The notes below the pieces were generated by a model. The model made no database searches. It was not told where the DNA came from and saw only the letters and a program-made list of their open reading frames with translations. Shown here piece after piece: positions 15,605-24,763 of a stretch of 64,000 nt of DNA (the stretch's first letter is position 1; every line of letters starts with the position of its first letter). The stretch comes from Castellaniella sp047971665. GTDB lineage: Bacteria; Pseudomonadota; Gammaproteobacteria; Burkholderiales; Burkholderiaceae_B. The DNA lies in NCBI RefSeq assembly GCF_047971665.1, contig NZ_JBKEAA010000013.1, forward strand, positions 43,755-107,754. The letters are read 5' to 3'. Position numbers and translations under genes: made by a program.

Positions 15605-18283
15605 ATGGATTCTTTCGCTAAAGAGACCCTGCCCATTTCGCTCGAAGACGAAATGCGGCGCAGCTACCTGGATTACGCCATGAGCGTGATCGTGGGGCGC
15701 GCACTGCCGGATGTGCGCGACGGCCTCAAGCCCGTGCATCGGCGGGTGCTGTTCGCCATGCACGAGCTGAATAACGACTGGAACCGCGCGTATAAAAAAT
15801 CAGCGCGTATCGTCGGTGACGTGATCGGTAAATATCACCCCCATGGCGATTCGGCGGTCTACGACACCATCGTGCGCATGGCGCAGGATTTCTCGCTGCG
15901 CTACATGCTGGTCGACGGCCAGGGCAATTTCGGCTCGATCGATGGCGACAATGCGGCGGCCATGCGTTATACCGAGGTCCGCCTCTCGAAGATCGCTCAC
16001 GAACTGCTGGCCGACATCGACCAGGAAACCGTGGATTTCGGGCCCAATTATGACGGCAGCGAACAGGAGCCGCTGCTGCTGCCGTCGCGCCTGCCGAACC
16101 TGTTGGTCAACGGCAGCGCCGGGATCGCGGTGGGCATGGCGACCAATATCCCGCCGCACAACCTCTCCGAGGTCGTCGAGGGCTGTCTGTACTGCCTGCG
16201 CAATCCCGATTGCACTGTCGACGAATTGATCGAGCGGATCCCCGCGCCGGATTTCCCCACCGGCGGCATCATTTACGGCATGACCGGTGTGCGCGAGGGT
16301 TATCGCACCGGACGCGGGCGGGTGGTCATGCGGGCCAAGGTCCATTTCGAGGACATGGAACGCGGCAACCGCCAGGCCATCATCGTTGATGCCATTCCCT
16401 ATCAGGTGAACAAGAAATCCCTCCAGGAACGCATCGCCGAGCTGGTCAACGAGAAAAAGATCGAGGGCATCTCCGACATCCGCGACGAGTCCGACAAGGA
16501 CGGCATGCGTCTGGTCATCGAGCTCAAGCGCGGCGAGGTCCCCGAGGTCGTCCTGAACAACCTCTACAAGAACACCCAGCTGCAGGAAACCTTCGGCATG
16601 AACATGGTCGCGCTGGTCGATGGCCAGCCGCGCCTGCTGAACCTGAAGCAGATGGTGGAGTATTTCCTGCGGCATCGCCGGGAAGTCGTCACCCGCCGCA
16701 CCATTTTCCAGCTGCGCAAGGCGCGTGAACGCGGTCATGTGCTCGAAGGCCTGGCCGTGGCGCTGGCCAACATCGATGACTTCATCGCCATCATCAAGGC
16801 GGCGCCCACCCCGCCGGTGGCGCGCCAGGCCCTGATGGACCGCAGCTGGGATTCCTCCCTGGTGCGCGAGATGCTCGAACGCGCCGACGCCAACGTCGCC
16901 TCGGGCGGGCGGGCGGCCTACCGTCCGGAAGGCCTGGATACGCATTACGGCCTGCAGGCCGACGGCGAGTACCGGCTGTCCGAGGTCCAGGCCCAGGAAA
17001 TCCTCAACATGCGCCTGCAGCGCCTGACCGGACTGGAGCAGGACAAGATCGTCGGCGAATACCGCGAGATCATGGACACCATCGCCGATCTGCTCGATAT
17101 CCTGGCCCGCCCGGAGCGAGTCACGGCGATCATCGGTGACGAGTTGCAGGCGATCCGTACCGAGTTTTCCAACGCCAGCAATGACCGGCGCCGCTCGGAA
17201 ATCGAATACAACGCCACCGAACTCGAGACCGAGGATCTCATCACCCCCATGGACATGGTGGTGACGCTGTCGCGCAGTGGCTACATCAAGAGCCAGCCTT
17301 TGTCGGAATATCGCTCACAGAAACGCGGCGGTCGCGGCAAGCAGGCCACGGCCACCAAGGAAGACGACTGGATCGACCAGCTCTTCATCGCCAATACGCA
17401 CAACTATCTGTTGTGCTTCTCGGACCGGGGTCGCGTCTACTGGCTCAAGGTCTGGGAGGTGCCCCAGGGGTCGCGCAATTCGCGGGGCCGCCCCCTCGTG
17501 AACATGTTCCCGCTGGTCGATGGCGAGACCATCACGGTAGTGCTGTCGGTCAAGGCTTTCTCCGACGACCATTACGTCTTCATGGCCACCTCGCGCGGCA
17601 CGGTCAAGAAGACCCCGCTGTCGGATTTCTCCAATCCCCGCAAGGCCGGGATCATCGCGGTCGGCCTGGACGAGGGCGATTTCCTGATCGGCGCCGAACT
17701 GACCGATGGCGAGCATGACGTGATGCTGTTCTCGGATGCGGGCAAGGCGGTGCGTTTCGACGAAAACGACGTGCGCCCGATGGGCCGCACCGCGCGCGGT
17801 GTGCGCGGCATGTCGCTGGAAGAAGGCCAGACCGTCATTGCGCTGCTGGTGGCCGAAGACGAGTCCCAGAGCGTGCTGACGGCCACTGAGAACGGCTACG
17901 GCAAGCGCACGTCCATCGCCGAGTACACGCGGCATGGCCGCGGGACCAAGGGCATGATCGCCATTCAGACCTCGGCGCGCAATGGCAAGGTCGTCAGCGC
18001 CGTGCTGGTGCAGCCCGAGGACGAGATCATGCTGATCACCACCAGCGGGGTGCTGGTGCGCACGCGGGTTTCCGAGATCCGCGAGATGGGCCGCGCCACG
18101 CAGGGCGTCACGCTGATCAACGTGGACGAGGACAGCCAGCTGTCCGGCGTGCGCCGTGTCGCTGAAAGCGATGCCGACGAGACCGACGAAGACGCCGCGG
18201 CTGGCGAACAGGCTGCGGATGACGGAGCGCCGCCGGCGGATCAGCCGTCCGGCGCGCAACCCGATGCGGAGCGGGAGCCATGA
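15605..18283 (+). CDS. gyrA: DNA gyrase subunit A
   Basis: The breakage-reunion subunit of gyrase, 892 residues. The catalytic tyrosine is in AAAMRYTEVRLSK. The quinolone-resistance region reads HPHGDSAVYD, with Ser at the position of E. coli 83 and Asp at 87, so it is the sensitive form. The C-terminal pinwheel carries the GyrA box (QKRGGRGK) and ends in an acidic tail rich in Asp, Glu and Ala. The start MDSFAKETLPISLEDEM at 15605 fits the family. Its stop overlaps the serC start as ATGA, opening a translationally linked run of genes through aroA. Confidence 0.97.
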   Translation: MDSFAKETLPISLEDEMRRSYLDYAMSVIVGRALPDVRDGLKPVHRRVLFAMHELNNDWNRAYKKSARIVGDVIGKYHPHGDSAVYDTIVRMAQDFSLRYMLVDGQGNFGSIDGDNAAAMRYTEVRLSKIAHELLADIDQETVDFGPNYDGSEQEPLLLPSRLPNLLVNGSAGIAVGMATNIPPHNLSEVVEGCLYCLRNPDCTVDELIERIPAPDFPTGGIIYGMTGVREGYRTGRGRVVMRAKVHFEDMERGNRQAIIVDAIPYQVNKKSLQERIAELVNEKKIEGISDIRDESDKDGMRLVIELKRGEVPEVVLNNLYKNTQLQETFGMNMVALVDGQPRLLNLKQMVEYFLRHRREVVTRRTIFQLRKARERGHVLEGLAVALANIDDFIAIIKAAPTPPVARQALMDRSWDSSLVREMLERADANVASGGRAAYRPEGLDTHYGLQADGEYRLSEVQAQEILNMRLQRLTGLEQDKIVGEYREIMDTIADLLDILARPERVTAIIGDELQAIRTEFSNASNDRRRSEIEYNATELETEDLITPMDMVVTLSRSGYIKSQPLSEYRSQKRGGRGKQATATKEDDWIDQLFIANTHNYLLCFSDRGRVYWLKVWEVPQGSRNSRGRPLVNMFPLVDGETITVVLSVKAFSDDHYVFMATSRGTVKKTPLSDFSNPRKAGIIAVGLDEGDFLIGAELTDGEHDVMLFSDAGKAVRFDENDVRPMGRTARGVRGMSLEEGQTVIALLVAEDESQSVLTATENGYGKRTSIAEYTRHGRGTKGMIAIQTSARNGKVVSAVLVQPEDEIMLITTSGVLVRTRVSEIREMGRATQGVTLINVDEDSQLSGVRRVAESDADETDEDAAAGEQAADDGAPPADQPSGAQPDAEREP

Positions 18284-19413
18284 GCCGCCCCTGGAACTTT
18301 GCGGCGGGCCCCTCCACGCTGCCGCTCGAGGTCCTGCAGCAGGCCGCCGCCGAAATGTGCGACTGGAACGGCAGCGGCACTTCGGTCATGGAAATGAGCC
18401 ACCGCGGCAAGCACTACAGCCGCATCCGCGACGAGGCCGAGGCCGACCTGCGCGCGCTGCTTGCCGTGCCGGACGATTTCGAGGTGCTTTTCATGCAGGG
18501 CGGCGCTTCGGCGCAGAATGCCATCGTGCCGTTGAATCTGATCGGCCGTGCCGGTCTGGACAGGGCGGACTACATATTGAGTGGTCACTGGGCGCGTAAA
18601 TCCTGCAACGAGGCGGCGCGGTATGGCGATATCGCCGTGGCTGCCACGGCCGAGTCAGCCATCGACATCGGCGGCCGCCGTTATGACGCCTGGTGCTGGC
18701 TGCCCGAGCAAGACCAATGGCGGGTCCGCCGCGATGCCGCCTATCTGCATCTGTGCGCCAACGAGACCATCGGCGGGGTCGAGCAGGCGGTCATGCCCGA
18801 CATGGCGGCCCTGGGAGCGTCCGACGTGCCGCTGGTGGCCGACATGTCCTCCAACATCCTGACCCGGCCGATCGATTTCTCGCGGCTGGGCATGGTCTAT
18901 GCCGGGGCGCAAAAGAACGCCGGCCCGGCCGGGGTGACGCTGACTTTCGTGCGCAAGGACCTGATGGGGCATGCGTTGCCGTCTTGTCCTTCCGTATTCG
19001 ACTACGCCAATGTGGCCGGCGCCCAGTCCATGTTCAATACGCCACCGACCTACGCGATCTATATGGCGGGTCTGGTCTTCAAGTGGCTGTTGCGCCAGGG
19101 CGGTGTGGCCGCCATGGATGCGGCCTGCGAACAGAAGTCGCGCGCGCTGTACGATTATCTGGACCGTTCCTCGTTTTACGAGAACCGCATCGCGCCGGAC
19201 AACCGCTCGCGCGTCAACGTGCCGTTCTTTTTGCGCGACGAATCCCTGAACGCCGCCTTTCTGGCAGAATCCGAGGCTGCGGGGCTGCTGGCCCTGAAGG
19301 GCCACAAGGCGGTGGGCGGTATGCGGGCTTCGCTGTACAACGCCATGCCCCTGGAAGGCGTGCGGGCCCTGATCGAGTTCCTCAAGGATTTCGAGGCCCG
19401 TCATGGCGGATGA
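18280..19413 (+). CDS. serC: Phosphoserine aminotransferase
   Basis: A PLP aminotransferase (377 residues) making 3-phosphoserine for serine synthesis and serving pyridoxine synthesis. It begins with the family hallmark WNFAAGPSTLPLEVLQQA, has the LFMQGGASAQ loop, and the PLP lysine lies in VYAGAQKNAGPAG. The C terminus GHKAVGGMRASLYNAMPLEGV is typical. It overlaps gyrA by 4 bp and pheA by 11 bp. The serC-pheA-hisC-tyrA-aroA order is a conserved aromatic supply operon in proteobacteria. Confidence 0.96.
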   Translation: MSRPWNFAAGPSTLPLEVLQQAAAEMCDWNGSGTSVMEMSHRGKHYSRIRDEAEADLRALLAVPDDFEVLFMQGGASAQNAIVPLNLIGRAGLDRADYILSGHWARKSCNEAARYGDIAVAATAESAIDIGGRRYDAWCWLPEQDQWRVRRDAAYLHLCANETIGGVEQAVMPDMAALGASDVPLVADMSSNILTRPIDFSRLGMVYAGAQKNAGPAGVTLTFVRKDLMGHALPSCPSVFDYANVAGAQSMFNTPPTYAIYMAGLVFKWLLRQGGVAAMDAACEQKSRALYDYLDRSSFYENRIAPDNRSRVNVPFFLRDESLNAAFLAESEAAGLLALKGHKAVGGMRASLYNAMPLEGVRALIEFLKDFEARHGG

Positions 19414-20491
19414 CACCCTTCAGTCCCGGCTGGACCCTCTGCGCCAGCGCATCGATGCGCTGGATACGCAGATTCTGGATCTGCTCAATCAGCGCGCCCG
19501 CGCGGCGCTCGAGGTCGGCGAGGTCAAGATGGCCTTCGATGCGGCCGGGCCGATTCTCAAGCCCGAGCGTGAGGCCCTGATCATCCGCCGTTTGCAAGCG
19601 GACAATGGCGGGCCGATCCCGGAAGAGGCGGTCGCCGCGATCTGGCGTCAGATCATCTCGACCTGTCGCAGCCTGGAAAGCGTGCTGACGGCCGCTTTCC
19701 TCGGGCCCCAGGGGTCGTTCTCCGAAGAGGCGGCCTACGAGCATTTCGGTCATGCCATCACCAGCCTGCGCTGCGAGTCCTTCGACGAGGTGTTCCGTGC
19801 CGTCGAGGCCGGGCAGGCGGATGTCGGCATGATTCCGGTGGAAAACTCCACCGAGGGCGCCGTCAATCGCAGTCTGGATTTGTTGCTGAATTCCTCCCTC
19901 AAGGTGCTGGGCGAGCGCACCATCCGCATCCATCACAATCTGCTCACCCTGACCGGCGGACTCGAGGGTGTCACCCGGGTCCTGGGCCATCCCCAGGCCC
20001 TGGCCCAGTGCCAGGCCTGGCTCAGTCGCAACCACCCGGAACTGGAACGCCTGCCGGTGGCCAGCAACGCCCAGGCCGCGCGCATGGCGGCGGAGGACCC
20101 AGCCTGCGCGGCGATAGCCGGAGAGGCGGCGGCGGCGGCCTGGGGGCTGAGCACTGTGGCCAGCGGAATTCAGGACGATCCACAGAACCAGACCCGCTTC
20201 GTGGCTGTCGGGCCGCGGGATGCCGGGCCGACCGGTCGTGACAAGACAAGCCTGGTGCTGGCCGTGCCGAACCGTGCTGGCGCCGTCTACGACATGCTGG
20301 CGCCGTTGTCGCGTCACGGCGTCTCCATGACGCGTTTCGAGTCGCGCCCCGCGCGGACGGGGCAGTGGGAATACTATTTCTACGTTGATCTGCTGGGTCA
20401 TCGGGATGATGAGCCTGTCGCACTGGCTCTGGCCGAGCTGCGCCAGCAGGTCGCTTTCTTCAAGGTGCTGGGGTCCTATCCCCGGCAATGA
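19403..20491 (+). CDS. pheA: Bifunctional chorismate mutase / prephenate dehydratase
   Basis: Converts chorismate to prephenate and then phenylpyruvate for phenylalanine. The 362 residues divide into an AroQ-type mutase (about 1-90, LDPLRQRIDALDTQILDLL), a dehydratase (about 93-275, FLGPQGSFSEEAA and VENSTEGAVNRSLDLL) and a C-terminal ACT regulatory domain (about 285-360, with ESRPARTGQWEYYFYVDL), which binds phenylalanine for feedback in the family. It overlaps the end of serC. Confidence 0.96.
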   Translation: MADDTLQSRLDPLRQRIDALDTQILDLLNQRARAALEVGEVKMAFDAAGPILKPEREALIIRRLQADNGGPIPEEAVAAIWRQIISTCRSLESVLTAAFLGPQGSFSEEAAYEHFGHAITSLRCESFDEVFRAVEAGQADVGMIPVENSTEGAVNRSLDLLLNSSLKVLGERTIRIHHNLLTLTGGLEGVTRVLGHPQALAQCQAWLSRNHPELERLPVASNAQAARMAAEDPACAAIAGEAAAAAWGLSTVASGIQDDPQNQTRFVAVGPRDAGPTGRDKTSLVLAVPNRAGAVYDMLAPLSRHGVSMTRFESRPARTGQWEYYFYVDLLGHRDDEPVALALAELRQQVAFFKVLGSYPRQ

Positions 20492-20502
20492 GGAGCGTTT
20501 CC

Positions 20503-21615
20503 ATGACAGACATTCCCGCCCCCGCCCATATCCGGGCCATCGCGCCCTATCAGGCTGGCAAGCCGATCGAGGAGCTCGCCCGCGAATACGGACTGGACCC
20601 GGCAGGCATCGTCAAGCTCGCCTCCAACGAGAATCCGCTCGGATGTTCCGGTCGGGTGCGGGCCGCGCTTGGCGAGGCCGTTGATGCCCTGCATGGTCGC
20701 TATCCGGACGCCAACGGGTTCGATCTGAAAGCGAGCCTGGCGATGCGGCATCAGGTGCCGGCCAGCTGGGTCACACTGGGCAACGGCTCCAACGATCTGC
20801 TGGAGCTCGCTTCCCTGGCGCTCCTCGATGAAGGCACGTCGGCCGTCTACGCGCAGCATGCGTTCGTGGTCTATCGTCTCAGCACGCAGGCGCGGGGGGC
20901 CCGCCACCTGATGGTTCCGGCCCGGGATTACGGTCATGACCTGGACGCCATGCTGGAGGCGATCGCGGACGATACGCGGCTGGTCTTCATCGCCAACCCG
21001 AACAATCCCACCGGTACGCATGTGCCCGGCGCGCGCGTGCGGGCCTTCCTGGAGTCCGTCCGGGAACGGCATGCGGACCGTGTGACCGTGTTGCTGGACG
21101 AGGCGTATGACGAGTACCTGGATCCCGATGAGCGGGTCGACAGTACGCGGTGGGTGCGTGAGTTTCCCAACCTGATCGTCACCCGCACCTTTTCCAAGGC
21201 CTATGGCCTGGCCGGGCTGCGGGTCGGCTACGCACTGGCGCAGCCGGCATTGACCGATCTGCTCAATCGGGTGCGACAGCCCTTCAACGTCAATATCCTG
21301 GCCCAGATCGCCGCGCGCGTCGCCCTGGACGATACGGATTTTCTGGCGCAGACCTATGCGCTGAACAAGACCGGCCGCGCGCAACTGCAGGAAGGCTTTG
21401 CCGCCCTCGGGCTGGATTACGTCCCCAGTCATACGAATTTCGTGCTGGTGCGCGTGGGCGATGCCGCCCGTGTGAACGATCAACTCCTGCGCCAGGGGGT
21501 CATAGTGCGGCCTGTCGCCGGCGACGGCCTGCCCGAACACCTGCGTGTCAGCATCGGGCTGCCCGGGGAAAACACCCGGCTGCTCGATGCCCTGAAATCC
21601 GTCTTGCAGGCATGA
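20503..21615 (+). CDS. hisC: Histidinol-phosphate / aromatic aminotransferase
   Basis: A class I/II PLP aminotransferase of the HisC family, 370 residues. Features are KLASNENPLGCS, GNGSNDLLELAS, IANPNNPTGTHV, the PLP lysine in TFSKAYGLAGLRVGYA, and RVSIGLPGEN. The start at 20503 has AGGAG seven bases upstream; the ATG at 20488 overlapping pheA does not. Placed between pheA and tyrA rather than in a his operon, it probably transaminates phenylpyruvate and hydroxyphenylpyruvate as well as, or instead of, imidazole acetol phosphate. That role is inferred from context. Confidence 0.9.
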   Translation: MTDIPAPAHIRAIAPYQAGKPIEELAREYGLDPAGIVKLASNENPLGCSGRVRAALGEAVDALHGRYPDANGFDLKASLAMRHQVPASWVTLGNGSNDLLELASLALLDEGTSAVYAQHAFVVYRLSTQARGARHLMVPARDYGHDLDAMLEAIADDTRLVFIANPNNPTGTHVPGARVRAFLESVRERHADRVTVLLDEAYDEYLDPDERVDSTRWVREFPNLIVTRTFSKAYGLAGLRVGYALAQPALTDLLNRVRQPFNVNILAQIAARVALDDTDFLAQTYALNKTGRAQLQEGFAALGLDYVPSHTNFVLVRVGDAARVNDQLLRQGVIVRPVAGDGLPEHLRVSIGLPGENTRLLDALKSVLQA

Positions 21616-22556
21616 GCGATCCTGGGGCATCCCTTCCGCCGCCGGGCCGCCCCCAAGGCGAAGGCGCTGCCTGGGGCGCCCCGCTCGTCCCGGTGCTGGC
21701 CGTGGTCGGCACCGGACTGATCGGCGGGTCGTTTGCGGCAGCCTTGCGTCGGGTGGGGCAGGCGGGCCGGGTCCTGGGGGTCGGCCGCCATCCGGCTTCG
21801 CTGCGCCGTGCGCGCGACCTGGGTCTGATCGACGAGATCGCCGACCTGCACCAGGCGGCGGCCCAGGCCGATCTGATTTTTCTCGCGACGCCGGTGGGTG
21901 CCATGGCGCCGATCCTGCGCGACCTCGAGCCCGTCCTGCGGCCGGATACCCTGATGACCGACGCCGGCAGCACCAAGGTCGATGTGGCGCGTCTGGCGCA
22001 GGATCTCCTGGGCGACCGGCATGTGCAATTCATCCCTGGCCACCCCATTGCCGGATCGGAAATGACGGGCCCCGAGGCGGCTGATCCCATGCTGTACCAC
22101 GGCCGCAAGATCGTGCTGACGCCGTTCGAGGATACGCCGGGCCTGCTGCAGCATCGCCTGATCCGGATCTGGGAGGCCTGCGGCGCGCGCATTGCGCTGA
22201 TGACGCCCGAAGCGCATGACCGGGCACTGGCAGCCGTCAGTCATGTGCCGCATTTTCTGGCGGCCGCCTACATGGCGCAGATCATCCGGGCCGAGGATGC
22301 CGATACGCGACTCAGTCTGGCTGGGACCGGATTCCGGGATTTCACCCGGATTGCCGCAGGCTCGGCCGAGGTCTGGCGCGACATCTTTCTTTCCAACCGC
22401 GCCGCAGTGCTGCGCGAACTGGATGATTTCGACCAGGTGCTGCGCCAGCTGCGGGCAACGCTCGAGGGCGATGCCGACGCCGCGACACTTGAATCCCTGC
22501 TCGATCAGGCCGCACTTGCCCGCCGTTTCTGGGGCGGCAGGAGTCAGATGCAATGA
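21612..22556 (+). CDS. tyrA: Prephenate dehydrogenase
   Basis: NAD-dependent oxidative decarboxylation of prephenate (or arogenate) to the tyrosine precursor, 314 residues. The N-terminal Rossmann loop is VVGTGLIGGSFAAALR, followed by LIFLATPVGAM, the catalytic-His region FIPGHPIAGSEMTGPEAA, and the helical dimerisation domain with VSHVPHFLAAAY. No mutase domain is fused. ATGA overlaps join it to hisC and to aroA, pointing to coupled translation. Confidence 0.94.
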   Translation: MSDPGASLPPPGRPQGEGAAWGAPLVPVLAVVGTGLIGGSFAAALRRVGQAGRVLGVGRHPASLRRARDLGLIDEIADLHQAAAQADLIFLATPVGAMAPILRDLEPVLRPDTLMTDAGSTKVDVARLAQDLLGDRHVQFIPGHPIAGSEMTGPEAADPMLYHGRKIVLTPFEDTPGLLQHRLIRIWEACGARIALMTPEAHDRALAAVSHVPHFLAAAYMAQIIRAEDADTRLSLAGTGFRDFTRIAAGSAEVWRDIFLSNRAAVLRELDDFDQVLRQLRATLEGDADAATLESLLDQAALARRFWGGRSQMQ

Positions 22557-23896
22557 ACACGACCCATGCCGACGTGCGTGAATCCTCCCTGTGCCTGACA
22601 CCCGCTGTATCTGCGCGCGGCACGGTGACGCTGCCGGGCTCCAAAAGCATTTCCAATCGTGTCCTGCTGCTGGCCGCGCTGGCAGGCGGAACGACCGATC
22701 TGGAAGGGCTGCTGGATTCCGACGATACGAGGGTCATGCGCGCGGCATTGCAAGCCCTGGGTCTGGATTTGCGCGAGACCGGCGCCGGTCAGGTGCGTCT
22801 GGCCGGCGCTACCGACTGGCCGCAAAAGCAGGCTGATCTGTTCCTGGGTAACGCGGGCACCGCCTTCCGGCCGCTGACGGCCGCCCTGGCGGTGATGGGC
22901 GGCGAGTACCGCCTGTCGGGCGTACCGCGCATGCATGAGCGGCCCATCGGCGATCTGGTCCAGGCGCTGCGCGGGCTGGGCTGCGAGATCGATTACGAGG
23001 GTCAGGACGGATATCCGCCGCTGCGGATCGGCCTGGGCCGCCTGGATGCGCGTCGGGCCGTGCGGGTGCGTGGCGCCGTGTCCAGCCAGTTTCTGACGGC
23101 CCTGCTGCTGGCGGCTCCGATCGCGGCGTGTCGGACCGGACATGATGTGGTCCTCGAACTGGATGGCCCGCTGATCTCCAAGCCCTACATTCTGATCACC
23201 CTGAACCTGATGGCGCGCTTTGGCGTGCATGTGCGGCGCGAGGGGTGGGCCCGGTTCATCATTCCGGCCGACGCATGCTACCAGAGTCCGGGGCGCTACC
23301 GGATTGAGGGCGATGCCTCGTCCGCCTCGTATTTCCTGGGGCTGGGCGCTCTGGCGGGCGGCCCGATCCGCATCGAGGGCGTCGGCGGTGACAGCATCCA
23401 GGGCGATGTGGCTTTCGCCGAGGTGGTCGAGGCCATGGGCGCGCAGGTCGAGCGCGAGTCCGATGCCCTGGTGGTGCGGGGCCGCGCGGTGGCCATGGGC
23501 GAGCGCTTGAAGGCCTTTGACCGGGACTTCAACCTGATTCCCGACGCCGCCATGACTGCGGCCGTGCTGGCCTTGTATGCCGATGGCCCTTGCCGGCTGC
23601 GCAATATCGCCAGCTGGCGGGTCAAGGAAACCGATCGCATCGCCGCCATGCATGCCGAGCTGTCCCGGCTGGGCGCGCGTGTGCAATCCGATGCGGACAG
23701 CCTGACCGTGCATCCCTTGCCGGCCGCCGACTGGCGTCCCGCCGAAATCCGGACGTACGACGATCATCGCATGGCGATGTGCTTTTCCCTGGCGGCGTTC
23801 GGGCCCGTGCCGGTCACCATCCTGGATCCGGGCTGCGTCAGCAAGACCTATCCCGACTATTTCACGGACTTTCGCCGCCTGCTCGAAACCGATTGA
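22553..23896 (+). CDS. aroA: 3-phosphoshikimate 1-carboxyvinyltransferase (EPSP synthase)
   Basis: The sixth shikimate step, joining phosphoenolpyruvate to shikimate 3-phosphate; 447 residues. The shikimate-phosphate loop is LPGSKSISNRVLLLAALA, the phosphate-binding block is LGNAGTAFRPLTAALAV, and the C terminus carries WRVKETDRIAAM and YDDHRMAMCFSLAA. The NAGTA(F/M)RP segment is that of the class I, glyphosate-sensitive type. It is the last of the overlapping aromatic genes; cmk follows after 58 bp. Confidence 0.96.
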   Translation: MNTTHADVRESSLCLTPAVSARGTVTLPGSKSISNRVLLLAALAGGTTDLEGLLDSDDTRVMRAALQALGLDLRETGAGQVRLAGATDWPQKQADLFLGNAGTAFRPLTAALAVMGGEYRLSGVPRMHERPIGDLVQALRGLGCEIDYEGQDGYPPLRIGLGRLDARRAVRVRGAVSSQFLTALLLAAPIAACRTGHDVVLELDGPLISKPYILITLNLMARFGVHVRREGWARFIIPADACYQSPGRYRIEGDASSASYFLGLGALAGGPIRIEGVGGDSIQGDVAFAEVVEAMGAQVERESDALVVRGRAVAMGERLKAFDRDFNLIPDAAMTAAVLALYADGPCRLRNIASWRVKETDRIAAMHAELSRLGARVQSDADSLTVHPLPAADWRPAEIRTYDDHRMAMCFSLAAFGPVPVTILDPGCVSKTYPDYFTDFRRLLETD

Positions 23897-23954
23897 GCGG
23901 CCGGCCGTCCAGGCCCCTGAATGGCGGGCCACTCATCGAAGAAAGGAATCCTCC

Positions 23955-24653
23955 ATGCGCGCCGAATTTTCTGGTAATGACGTCTCCTTGCGGTCTGCGC
24001 CGGTCATCACCATCGATGGCCCGACGGCCTCGGGCAAGGGAACGATCGCCCAGCGGGTGGCTCAGATCCTGGGGTGGCGCGTGCTGGACAGTGGCGCGCT
24101 CTACCGGCTGACCGCGCTGGCTGTCCTGCGGGAAGGCGGGGATGGCACCGATGAGGCGCAGGCGGCCCGCCTGGCCCGGAATCTGGATGTGCGCTTCGAG
24201 CCGGAGGCCATCTACATGGATGGCGAGGACGTCGGCCACCTGATCCGCCAGGAGGTCGTCGGCAACCTGGCTTCGCGCGTGGCCGCCTGGCCGGCGGTGC
24301 GCGAGGCGTTGATGGCGCGCCAGCGGGATTTCTGCCGCCTCCCCGGTCTGGTGGCGGATGGGCGCGACATGGGGACCGTGGTCTTTCCCGATGCGCCACT
24401 GAAAATATTTCTCGATGCGGCTGTCGAAGTGCGTGCGCAACGGCGCTATAAGCAGTTGAAGGACAAGGGTTTTTCTGCTAATCTAGCAAGTCTTTTGCAA
24501 GACCTTCGGGATCGCGATGCGCGAGACCGGGGTCGAGCGCATGCGCCGCTTGTCGCGGCGGCGGATGCCATCACCATGGATTCGTCCCGTCAGGGGATCG
24601 ATGACGTGGTGCGACAAGTGTTGGACCTCTGGTCCGCACGCGGGCCTGCCTGA
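23955..24653 (+). CDS. cmk: Cytidylate kinase
   Basis: Phosphorylates CMP and dCMP with ATP, 232 residues. The P-loop is IDGPTASGKGTIAQRVA, with the CMP contact block LDSGALYRLTALAVL and the lid VADGRDMGTVVFPDA and RAQRRYKQLKDKGF. The N terminus has about 15 extra residues before the P-loop strand; the chosen ATG has GAAAGGA upstream, and shorter starts are not excluded. The cmk-rpsA-ihfB order is conserved across proteobacteria. Confidence 0.93.
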   Translation: MRAEFSGNDVSLRSAPVITIDGPTASGKGTIAQRVAQILGWRVLDSGALYRLTALAVLREGGDGTDEAQAARLARNLDVRFEPEAIYMDGEDVGHLIRQEVVGNLASRVAAWPAVREALMARQRDFCRLPGLVADGRDMGTVVFPDAPLKIFLDAAVEVRAQRRYKQLKDKGFSANLASLLQDLRDRDARDRGRAHAPLVAAADAITMDSSRQGIDDVVRQVLDLWSARGPA

Positions 24654-24763
24654 CGAGGCGTCGCTGACGGCGCAGCCTTTGTCGGACAGGATGTTTTTCA
24701 CTCCGCCGGGCATTTTGTCCGGCGTGTCATGATTGCCCCTCGGGGCGTATGGATCTATCGTTC

